Part shown: in pieces, positions 31,806 to 41,908 of the stretch | Layout of the letters: each line of letters starts with the position of its first letter | Position numbering within the stretch: position 1 is the stretch's first letter | Source: Tetradesmus obliquus | Lineage: Eukaryota > Chlorophyta > Chlorophyceae > Sphaeropleales > Scenedesmaceae | Direction: 5' to 3' | Length of the DNA: 64,000 nucleotides | Assembly: GCA_030272155.1 (NCBI GenBank) | Contig: CP126199.1 | Location: 4,824,501 to 4,888,500 of the forward strand | Program-made: the position numbers and the translations under genes | The notes under the pieces: model-generated | What the model saw: the letters and a program-made list of their open reading frames with translations, nothing else | The model's database searches: none | What the model was told of the DNA's origin: nothing

Positions 31806-32268
31806 GTTCTCTCCTTGACATACAAGCGCTGGACGAATTCTTCGATAGGCAGGCATGTAAACGAAATGCAATGCACGATCCGTACTGTAATGCTGCACGA
31901 TTGAGCTCGTGGGACTGATGACCCTTCGTGAAAGGGCACGGGGCGTCTTAAAGAAACCCTAAGCAAGCCGTCAGGGTCCATTCGTCCGTCAAAAGCGCCA
32001 GAAAATACCACATTTATCAATGGCCTCAGTATCAATTTTAGTTGCGTTACATGTTCGGCGCCACGTGGTTGTACAGCACCCAGTACAAGGAAATATACAT
32101 CAACAGCTTACGCAAATCACGAATCCTTCAGCCCCCAACCCATTATGAGAAAACAACACTAAAAATGAAGACATCGCCGCGCAAATCACGATCTGCGCAT
32201 GCGCAGCAGTTATGTGTCACTGGCTTCACACAGTACACCAGTTTACACCGCACTGCACGCTGCTGCAC
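31806..32268. other. Intergenic: phosphatase promoter side and ADP-ribosylglycohydrolase 3' side
   Basis: Both neighbours are on the minus strand, so this 460-bp stretch should hold the phosphatase promoter. I see no clear TATA element. ATCACGA-type repeats (AAATCACGAATC, AAATCACGATC) occur at about 32115 and 32183. Confidence 0.5.
32243..32247 (-). terminator. TGTAA poly(A) signal of the ADP-ribosylglycohydrolase gene
   Basis: TGTAA on the minus strand, 22 bases after the stop codon at 32269-32271. TGTAA is the usual polyadenylation signal in volvocalean and related green algae, so the position supports both the 3' end and the algal origin. Confidence 0.45.
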
Positions 32269-35200
32269 CTACACAGCAGCAGCAGGCTGCTCTACAGGCA
32301 CCTCTGCAGGCAGCACAGCTGCACAGAAGGCATCAATCTCCTTCCGGATATCTTCACTGGCTGCCAGTCCGCTGATGAAGCGAGGCGGGATTGCAGACTC
32401 GCCTACTGCAGCCCCCATGAGGGCCCCCAGCGCTGCTCCCCTGTGGCAGTTCTCGCCGCCCACGTTGGTGTTGGACAGCACTGCCTTCTCAAAAGAGTCT
32501 GCAAGTGCAGCACACAACACAATGATGCATTGTTAGCAATGTACATGAAGGGTTTGTGGCAGGTGAGAGAGCAGGACGTAGAAGGTACATGTTGGTGTTG
32601 GACAGCACTGCCTTCTCAAAGGAGCCTGCAGGTGCAGCAATCAACATGACGCATTGTTTGGAAACATGAAAAGAGCTTGTGGTGCGGGTGAGAAAGCTGG
32701 CGTGAAGAAAGCACATGCGGTTGCACTGGTGCAAAGCGCCACATGGGTCTGCTGCAACTGCGGCGTTCTTTGCACTAAACTCATGCAGCATCCCCACACC
32801 CAAACACTTCCATCCCGCAGCATGCCGTATGAAACCAGTGCCCAGTGGTCATCGGCAGCAGGCACATCAATTGTTGTTGACAGCAGCAACAACTATGCAC
32901 GGGAGCACGCACCTGAGTACTTCCAGGCCTGGAACAGCACAATGCGCACATGCCATGCCATGCCTACCGCAGCATTTCTCATCAGAGACACGTCATGGAC
33001 GGCTGTTGGGCAATGCAAACTGAAACTCTTTAATGCAAGCACAGGAGCACGCACCCGAGTACTTCCAGGCCTGATACAGCTCATTACATAGCAGTAAAGC
33101 AGTAGCAGCAGTCACATCAATAAATGTTGAAAAATAGGAAATGCACAGCCGCGCACCCGAGTACTTCCAGGCCAGGTACAGCACCGCGGGCCAGCTGCTC
33201 TCGATGTAGCACGCGCTGCCAAACACGCTGTGCACGATGTTGGTGTCGTCCCACAGCTTGCCAGCAAGCTCAGCAGGACTGAAGCGCAGCCGCTTGGCCT
33301 CAGCCTCCAGCAGCGGCCGCAGCGGCTCACCCTGTTAAACGACATGTTACATAACAGTTAGTGACAAGTGAGATCAGATGTGTCGTCCCACAGCTTGCCC
33401 GCCAGCTCAGCGGGGCTGAAGCGCAGCCGCTTCGCCTCCGCCTTCAGCAGCGACCGCAGCGGCTCACCCTGTTACATGACATGTTACATAACAGTCATTA
33501 AAAACATTATGTCATGCCCAAAGCTTGCCAGCCAGCTCAGCGGGGCCGAAGCGCAGCTGAAAGCCTCCAGCAGCGGCACAGTGGTTCACCCTGTCACTTG
33601 TTATAATGGATATAAATATGGTTTCACGCAGTGTGATGTCAAGGAGACTATGCGTCTGAAGTACAGCAGCACAGTGATGAGCAAACTGAACACAGCGTGA
33701 CAGACGGCACAGCAGACAGCAATATGCTACATGCAGAACACCAGAGCCTGAGGCTGCTGCATGGCAGACACACATGCACTGCGCCTGCATATATGCGATT
33801 GCAATTACAGTGCTAGCTGGCTAGTGGTGGCGGAAACCTGGATGAACACTCACCAGCACAGCACGCGTCATGACTTGCGCATACCGCTCTGCCACTGCCA
33901 CCAGCTTGTTTGAATCATGCGTGGTGCGCAGGTGCGTGACTGCCTGCGCTGCTGCCGCTGCTGCTGTCGAGTCGATGCCATTGCTGCTGCTGGCGCGCGC
34001 TGCCGCTGCCACTGCTGCCATGATGACTGGCGGCAGCATCACAAAGCCGCCGATCTGTGCTGTGTTGTGGCCCTCAGTGCCCTGCACAGCAGCAGCAGCA
34101 GCAGCGCACGTGCTGTCGACATCAGCGGCCTACAAGTCGGGCCATAAGCAGATTACTTGCAGATACGTGCTGCTGCATGCATGTTGGGCACTTTAGAGCC
34201 CCCACAGCACCAATGGCTGCATTTGATGTTCCCTGCGTCATTCAACAAACCGTCTCACTCCCAATGCAGGGCAAATGACAGTGGTGTGCAACCTTTTTCA
34301 ACATTTCTGAAATGGCTTGTTAATCATGTGCTCACCTCGCATCACAGGATACAATGCGACGGAGGCATCAGCCAACACAGCAGGCTTGCGGTCTCACCAG
34401 TGCGCAGCGCTCTGGGGGCACGCCCGCTGCCCAGTTCCTGAAGAAATTTCTGTGGAAGCTCTCCGCGCTTGGTCAGCAAGCACACACCAACAATAACACG
34501 ACAGCACAGTTATAGGAGTTGCAGGTAACATACTTTGGCAGCACAGCAGCCTCACCAGTGCGCAGCGCTCTGGGGGTACACCTGCTGCCCAGTTTTTGAA
34601 GAAGTCCCTGTGGAAGCTCTCCGCGTATGTGTCATTGTGGCTGCCAGGGGTGGCCATGAACGACACGTAGTCGTTCAGGAACAGGGTAGGATCATATCTG
34701 CAGCAAGGCGGCAGCAGCAGCATGTCAGCGCGTAGGTGTCGGTGAGGCCCTACTGCAATACTCCCACCTAAGCTAGGTGCTGCAACCCCATATTCTGTTC
34801 ATTCCAGACAACATCCACTGGTACCAAGCATCCCGTTCAGTAACATGCCTGCATAAAACCACTCGCGCCACTTACTTGCCGCCGTTTGCTGCGATGCCGC
34901 GCATCACGATGCGCGCGCAAACCGCGTTGAGTGTGTTCTCGCCTGCCACCATTCCCTGGTGGTAGTGCATGTTGGGCACGCCCCAGAACTCGTGCTTGCC
35001 GTGGTTGATGACGTCACCTGACGCAGCAGCAGCAGCAGCAGCAGCAGCAGCGGGTGTGGCAACAGGATCAGCAGCAGCAGCAGCGGGTGTGGCAACAGCA
35101 GCAGCAGCAGCAGTTGCAGCAACGGGTGTGGCAACAGGATCAGGAGCAGCAGCATGCAGCTCGCAGGCTCGCTGCTACTTGAGACACACCGCTGTGGCTG

Positions 35201-36292
35201 CTGTTGCTGCTTCTGCCAGGTGCGCTGTGCATGCACAGCACTGCCCAGCAGCTACCTGCAGAGCACCTGCCTTGCTACGCTTCTGGCTGCGCTTGTCCTG
35301 CCTGCTGCCGTGCTCACCAACGACCTTGCCAGACTGCTGCTGCTGCTGCTGCTGACTCTGTTGTTGCCACAATGTCACTGCCGCTTATTCAACCCGCGTC
35401 TGTTCAATTTCAGGCAGCAACACCTATCACGCCTCCCCCTGTGCCGCTGCATCGCTCACCGATGATTTTGCTGGACTGCTGCTGGCGCTGCCAAACTGCT
35501 GCTGCCGCTGTGTTTTCTATATGTGCACTAGAACAGGCAGCGACAACATGCCGCTGCGTCACTCACCGATGATCTTGCCGGACAGCTGCGGCTGCTAGCG
35601 CTGCCAGACTGCTGCTGCTGCTGCCACCGCTTTATAGTCCATATGTGCACTAGAACAGGCAGCGAGAACGTGCCGCTGCGTCGCTCACCGATGATCTTGC
35701 CGGACTGCCCTCCCCTGCCGTGGCCGCCGGTGTTGCTGAGGCTCATGATGCTGCTGGGGTGGCGCTTCTTGGGGGCCTGAGGTGCAACAGCAGCAGCAAA
35801 TTATATCAGCGGTTATGTATGCACGAGATAGTGTGTTTGGGCAACACTTCCGTTAGCCAAAACAGGCAGGCAGCAGGACATGCGCAATGCCGGTAAGTCT
35901 GTGGTTGCCCGCTGATGTTTGCTTGTACCATCTCCAGACAAGTTCCTGACAACTCCTGACGAAATTAGCGGCTGTGCCCACCCACCTAATAGTATGTGAT
36001 GTCCAAAAAGTGCGGCAAATACCACCACTACCATAAGCCCTCAACCCTAACACTGAGATAAACCCTAAACCCTAAACCCACCTGGTAGTCTGTGATCTCC
36101 CCAAAGTCGCGCTTGAGGTCAGTCACGGAGTAGTACCAGTGCACTGCAGGCAGATGAATGGGGTGGGCCGGCACACACGTATATGAGGTTGCCAATATTC
36201 GATTGACATCTGGTACGTTTGGCTGCTTCCTGAAGCACATCTTGAAGCATGCAAGCGTCAACGAATAAGGCGGCAACTGTGTCGCCGGCCCA

Positions 36293-36323
<31 letters not shown>

Positions 36324-36396
36324 ACAGTGATGTTGCGGTTGCTGAGCAGTGTGGCTGTAGTGTGTCCCCAGCATGGTGTGTAGCTGCCTGGTCTAT

Positions 36397-36437
<41 letters not shown>

Positions 36438-36978
36438 ATACCTGGCATGGAAAGAGCATCAGCAATAAAGATGCCTGCAGTGCATATTGTCACATGAAGA
36501 GACAGCCAGGGGCATGCGCACAGCAGCACACGCAAAGTCAGCGCTTACAGCAACTTGCATGTGACCAGACCAGACCACATGAATGTCCCCTCCTGCACTG
36601 CAACACTTGATTTGAAGGCGGCACTGTGACTTGGTGATATGCTTGCGCTCGTGTGCACATGTGCGTGCCACATGCTGCTGCACATGAATCAGGCTCCCAC
36701 AAGCAGGGCAGCACCCCAACATCACAGCCATATAACCTGTGCACAATATGTTATATATGTTATATGTTTGATGTGTGATTTAGCTCACCCCACAGAGCTC
36801 CGCGCATGCGGTCCAGCAGTGCTGCCCTGTCTGTGGCAGCAGGTGCCTCTGCTGCTGCTGCGCACTGCTGCATGGTCCTGCTGCAGCAAGCCACGGGGCC
36901 GGGTATCAGCAGTGCTGTCGAGAGTGCTAGAAACTTGCTGATATTCGCTGCATATTTGATGCTGCTCCAATGAGGCAT
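32269..36978 (-). CDS. ADP-ribosylglycohydrolase-family protein, 9 exons
   Basis: Exons 36789-36978, 36442-36474, 36082-36143, 35689-35776, 34876-35017, 34556-34697, 33854-34081, 33157-33331 and 32269-32498; phases join to 429 residues. Family motifs in order: MRGALWGIFIADALSMPVHW (N-terminal GALxGxxxxDAxxxP type), QGMVAGENTLNA, GSHNDTYAESFHRDFF, GTEGHNTAQIGGFVMLPPVI and the C-terminal NTNVGGENCHRGAALGALMG. In typical ADP-ribosylhydrolases the last motif carries Asp ligands for two metal ions (GGDxDT); here it is GGEN-C-HRG, as in the crystallin J1-like branch, so substrate and activity cannot be assumed. The start is the first in-frame ATG (MPHWSSIKYAANISKF); an internal ATG before the conserved domain is an alternative. 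Introns contain partial copies of exons 4, 6, 8 and 9. Confidence 0.87.
32500..32700. repeat. Tandem copy of the exon 9 acceptor edge
   Basis: GTTGGTGTTGGACAGCACTG-CCTTCTCAAA, including the acceptor CTGCAG, occurs at the real exon 9 start (about 32465-32505) and again at about 32590-32632, period about 133 bp. Following intron sequence (GCATTGTT … GGTGAGA) is duplicated as well. The extra copy would add residues like SFEKAVLSNTN and then runs out of frame. Confidence 0.85.
32895..33180. repeat. Three copies of the exon 8 donor edge
   Basis: The block GAGTACTTCCAGGCC with a CGCACC donor (GTGCGT or GTGCGC on the minus strand) occurs at about 32913, 33056 and 33158. The rightmost is the real exon 8 end (…AWKYSG); the two others are intronic copies with a possible donor but only about 20 bp of exon sequence. 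AGCACAGGAGCACGCACC-type flanks are shared by the two extra copies. Confidence 0.85.
33235..33600. repeat. Three copies of the exon 8 acceptor edge
   Basis: GCCAGCTCAGCGGGGC, GAAGCGCAGC and GGCTCACCCTGTTA-like blocks occur at 33250-33340 (real exon 8), 33390-33480 and 33525-33600. Each copy carries the acceptor (TAACAG, TAACAG and GTGACAG on the minus strand). The second keeps about 90% identity; the third has internal deletions. Confidence 0.88.
34390..34640. repeat. Duplicated 3' half of exon 6 with its donor
   Basis: CTCACCAGTGCGCAGCGCTC, GGGGG, CCCAGTT, TGAAGAA and GTGGAAGCTCTCCGCG recur at 34395-34468 and 34551-34627 (the latter in the real exon 6), period about 157 bp. Both keep a GTGAG donor. 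The upstream copy lacks the 5' part of the exon. Confidence 0.88.
35300..35700. repeat. Four tandem copies of the exon 4 donor edge
   Basis: CTCACCGATGATCTTGCCGG-type blocks (donor plus the last ~20 bp of exon 4) occur at about 35312, 35455, 35564 and 35684. The last is the real exon end. Two flanking segments also share ATATGTGCACTAGAACAGGC at 35519 and 35641. Period about 110-140 bp; copies diverge leftward. Confidence 0.88.
36040..36081. repeat. Short interstitial telomere-like repeat at an exon 3 donor
   Basis: Plus strand CCCTCAACCCTAACACTG and then AAACCCTAAACCCTAAACCC; in gene orientation the intron begins GTGGGTTTAGGGTTTAGGGT, so the splice donor sits in a (TTTAGGG)-type telomere motif. 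TTTAGGG is the plant-type repeat also found in many chlorophycean algae outside the Chlamydomonas group. Confidence 0.8.
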
Positions 36979-37230
36979 GTTGCAGCTCGGCTGATACACT
37001 TTTGAGATATGTGGTGGCCGTATGCTCAGCTGCTGGCACCACCCGCTTGCCTGCGCTGCTGCACCGCCTTAGCAGCTGAGTGGGGACTAGTTGCGAAAAT
37101 AGGCTTGTTGGCGCGTGCGAGCTTGCTAGTACTGCCACGGAGAGAGGTAGCGTTGGAGCGTGACAAACAATGCATTGTGCTGGCTCGCAGCACGTCTTGA
37201 AGCACCGACATTAAGCAATAAATACCAACA

Positions 37231-37983
37231 TTAATTGATCAATTCGTGCGCCAGGGGTTGACGGCCTGCAGCGAGCCAGTTGGAGCATTTGGTCAGCAAC
37301 CCTAGTGGTTCTGCAACAACAATTTCTGGCAGTTGTTTCTGATCAGGTTGCTTCTTGGTGCAAGAAGCAAACATAAATAATTCAAGCTGTTGTACATAAT
37401 CTCTTAGGCTGCTGCTTTTGTGCTTCCACCAATCCTGCGGTGTAGCGCTGACAGCATCTGCAGAAGCTGCCGCTCTGGTGGGAACAGAATTCACAAAAGC
37501 AGTGTGAAGTTTGATCAGCTGCAGCACCTTGAACTTCTTGTGCACGACGACTCCCTTGAGTTGGTTGGTTCCTTCGGCATGCTTACCGGTATGCAGGCCA
37601 TACACATCAGGGAACTGGGCCTGAAGCACAGACCCGGGTCCACCCAGCTGGGTAACCATCCCATAGCACTGCTTGCAGCACCACCTGGCCATTGCTTAGG
37701 GGCCAGCGAGTATAAACATGGCACGTAGTGCAGCTCGCAGTCAAGCCCTCGCACAATCCAGGAAGCATTGCTACACCCATCAGTGACCCATGTTGTGGCA
37801 GAACCGCCATGGCGTCCTGCAGGACGCCACCTGTAACAGAGTAACCACTTGAGGGCTTGAAGCCTGCATGAATGCCTGCTGCATACGATACGTCACACAT
37901 GTAGTTGAGAGTACGCTATAGGGCACGCTGCAAGGCCTGTAAAGGCAAGGTCCTGCACAAGTGACTTTCTGCTGCCAGATCAA
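37231..37983 (-). CDS. Unidentified ORF cluster (possible multi-exon or decayed gene)
   Basis: A 153-codon frame (37231-37692) contains QFPDVYGLHTGKHAEGTNQ and KGVVVHKKFKVLQLIKLHTA and ends in TGA. Upstream, other frames carry coding-looking stretches (GYSVTGGVLQDAMAVLPQHG at about 37800-37860; ELHYVPCLYSLAPKQWPGG at about 37690-37745). The frame changes suggest introns or frameshifts, but I could not place splice sites. No family is recognised. Confidence 0.35.
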
Positions 37984-38158
37984 GTGACACTATACTGCAG
38001 CACTACGTGTTGGAACACAGCATATAAACTTAAAACACAAAATCAATCATAGCTTGTGACACTCAATCTTCGCATCAATCGTCGGCCGCGATCGGCATGT
38101 CTGCTGCTGCCTGCCCATCTGACCAGCGCTAGTCGGACACAGCGCAAGTGCAGCCACG

Positions 38159-38433
38159 ATGCTGCGCCATGGCATAACGTTAGGCAGCTCGCAGCTGCTG
38201 GCGCGGCTGCCGCAGCTCTCGCTGCTGACCATACTGCCAGGCAGTAGCAGCAGCAGCAGTAGCAGTAGCATCTGGCCCAGGGCAGCAGCACAGGGCATAT
38301 CATCCAGTGCTGCTGCAGCAAACGAAGCAGAAGAAATGCCGGAAGCGCCAGATGCTCGGCAGGCTGCTCGCGAGCTTGGGCTGGATGCAGTGCCGCTGTC
38401 GAAGCTGAAAGGTGAGCTGGCTGTAGTTCTGTA

Positions 38434-38474
<41 letters not shown>

Positions 38475-41400
38475 CTAGCAGGCGCAGCAGTAACAGCAGC
38501 CGAGATCCAAGCCTCTACTTGTTGCTGTATTTCTGCTGCACTTTGCCCCTGCACACAAACTCTCACCCCGATAGAGGGGTCACACGGTGTTCATGCGGCG
38601 TACGCCACCACAGACACCTGGTAAAATAGGAAGCTGCCTGCACACCAACTCTCACCCCTCATCCCTGTGAATGACACTACTACTGTATATGTGTGCAGAG
38701 ATGATGGCGGAGGCGATCCCGCAGGATGGGCCAGGCCTCCTAGAGGTGCCCCGTCAGCCGGCGCGGCAGAAGCGGCTGACGTATGCAGATGTGCAAGGCT
38801 ACGAGGAGCTGCTGAGCAGCCTGGTGATGCTGCCTGGCAGCCATGCCCAGGCCATGCCCAAGGCTCCCATGCTGGATGCGGGGCAGTGGGTGGACGCGCA
38901 CTTCAAGCAGGTGTGTGGTTGTGTGTAATGAATAGGGATGTGCGCAACCGTATAAAGCGTAGAATTATACTGCGTAGAAAGCGTATCATATGCCGTAGGG
39001 GGCCTTATATGCCTGGCGTAGGCGTACATAAAACCTGAAGTTGGCCTTCCTGGGTCCAGCTGTCAGGGTTTTGTGTTCTAACATGTTCTATTGTATGTTA
39101 TTAATAATATGGTGTGTTACAGCCACGGAACCGCCTGCTGTAAAGGCGTTTATACGCTAGTATACGTAAGCAGGTTTGTGAGCTCGCATGCAGTGGCACC
39201 TGCTGAGCACTGTAAACAGCCAGTGTGCGGCCCCCACCTGCCTACAGCTGTCACCAAAGGCAGGACAACATAGTGCTGCAGCAGCTACCACCTTTCCACT
39301 GCATATTGCTGAAACCTGCTGGTTGAATTGGGACGTTTTGCCACTCCACAAGCACCCATACTGCTGTTGTGGTCAACGCTGCTGCTGTAAGGCGGCAGGT
39401 TTAACAACCAGATCAACACAAGCATGCACGGCAGCTTCCCCTGCACATGCTTGAAGGTGCACAGATTTGCTTTTTTCATGCTAGACTGTCCATCTTTACA
39501 TGCACACACCATCTGCACTCCACACACAGCCGTACTGCTGCTGTGGCCAACACTACTGCTGTGAGGCAGCAGGTTTAAACAACCAAATCAACACAACCCA
39601 ACAGCACGGCACGGAACAGCGCGAAGTCCATGCAACCAATCAAATTATTGTCTATTAACAACAAGGTTTTAAGTTTGCTTGGCGTGCGGAAACTGCAAGC
39701 TCTTCGTCTCTGCCAGCTTTTGTCTTGCTGCAGAGCTGTGCACAGCTGCAGAGCTGTGCACAGTGCACGTGCACTGGCACATTGGCAATGGCAGACAAAA
39801 GGAAAGCAGAGGAGTCCCCTACACACAGCCACGATATGGCATCAAGTCAAGGCCCCGGGACACCCCTGAAAACATGAGGTCGCCTTTTGGTGCTGCGCTG
39901 GAGCCTGAGTCAGGCTCACCCTCATGCTCCCTCACAAACAGCAAGCAGCAACAGCCATCATAGTACGAGTCGTACTACTGGCAGAACGTCACCACAGGAT
40001 CCATGTACACCCCTAGCACTGACTGTGGTTCTGAGCTGCCAGATGCATCCCCTCACCTGAGACAATGCCAGGCATCATGTCTGGGCACATAGCACGGCGC
40101 AAGCTGGCTGCAACTGGCGTGCTTTTCCCTGGCAGTGATGATGCCCTGCCGCTGCCCTGCAAGGATGAGCGATGCAGCAGCTGAGGAATGTGCTCAAAGC
40201 GTGGGCGCTGGTTGCAGAGCAGTGGGGACTTCACCAATCTGTGGTGCAGGAGGGCTGTGGCTTTCAAGCGGCGCAGCTGCTCTCACGCCTGGCGCACTTG
40301 GCTTCTGCCGCGCTAAGCGTTCCATGTGATTCATCTTTCTGTACTGCAGGAGGGTTACGGTTTCGAGCTGCGCAGCCCCTTTCACGCCCGGCGCGCTTGG
40401 CTTCCTGTCTCGCTGAGCTTCCCACGTGCTTTCTTTTCATTTGCTGTAGGAGGGCTATGGCTTTGAGCCGCGCAGCCCTTTCTACGCGTGGCGCGCGTGG
40501 GCTGCTGCTGCACTGCCGCTGGAGCAGGCGCAAACACTAGTGGCCATGGAGGCTGTCATGGCTGATGACAGCTGCCGCGCGGCGATGCTGAAGCAGGCAC
40601 AACATGTGAGCTTAGTGGCCGGTTCAAGTGCATTCTGTTCTCTGTGATCTTTATTGAATCTTGTGGCCGTGGAGGCTGTCATGGCTGATGACAGCTGCCG
40701 CGCGGCGCTGCTGAAGCAGGCGCAGCATGTGAGCGCATGCCGCAGCTGGTGATGCTGTGTGAATTTGGCAAGTCCTGTATATGTCGAGCATGGCGTTTGT
40801 TGCTCAGGGGCTGCAATGGTTGTGCTTGAGAGGCAGCACAATGATAAGTGATGTTGAACAGGACCTGCGGCGTGTGATGCTATTTTCGTATGTTTGCTAT
40901 GTTTGTTTGAAAACGCTGCGCCTCTGGCGGCTGTTGTCTCTGCTTTTGATTTGCTGCCGGTGCTGCAGGAGTTGGCACGGCTGTGGGACTGGCAGCACCG
41001 CAGGGTGGCTCTGGGCCTGCCGCCTGACCTTCCACACACCAGCAGCAGCAGCAGCGCAATGCCAGATGCAGCAGCAGCCGCTGCAGCAGCAGCGGAGGCG
41101 GCTGCAGCACGTGCAGCAGCAGCAGCAGAGGCGGAGGCAGCAGCAGCAGCAGCAGCAGCGGCAGCAGCAGAGTTGCAGAAGGCAGACTTGAGCGGCAGCA
41201 GCAGCAGCAGTAGCGGCAGTGATGATGAGCTCGCAACAGCGTTGCCGGCCGAGGATCCGGCTGAGAAAAGTGCGTCAACAATGTAGTTGCATGACATGCT
41301 GCATACTACTGTGCCGTGCTCCTTGTGGGTCTTGTATTTGTTAGTCACCCTGCAGTCAATGCACTTGCCAAGGGTTGGCTGAGGTGCAGCATGTTGTGTG

Positions 41401-41860
41401 CTGAACTTCTGCTGCAGCTGTAGATGAATCAATCAGCGACCGACGTCGTTTGCATGCATTTGATTTCAGCCTTAGTTTAGCAACAAAACAGCATGCATTG
41501 TGGTTGCTGCTTGCAGGCATGCTGGAGCATCTTCAAAGCAGCGGCGCGCTGGCAGCGGCCTCTGCAGCAGAAGAGTTTGAGGAGAGCCTGCAGGGCAGTG
41601 ATGAGGCCGGCAGCAGCAGCAGCAGCAGCGTGCCGGCGGCTGGCTCCATCTGGATGCATGTGGAGGACGTTGTGAGCGACAGCGCGGCAGACAAGGCGGC
41701 AGCAGCGGCAGGTGGGCGCTGGGACGTGTTGGCGGCTGCTGTGGTTTAGGCTTATTCGGCAGTCCTTGGAATTGTGTTGAGGAGCATGCATCTTTTGTTG
41801 ACTTTGTCTTCCACGTCGCAGCTGTCATTGCAGTGCTGCGGCAGGCATGCATACTGCTGA

Positions 41861-41908
<48 letters not shown>

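Noticed and set aside
37231-37983. Viral or transposase origin for the unidentified ORF cluster
   Set aside because: No recognisable transposase or viral motif; composition alone is not enough.
40880-41432. Minus-strand 316-codon Ala/Ser frame (40482-41432)
   Set aside because: Antisense to the mS35 low-complexity exon; the plus strand has matching splice phases and family motifs.
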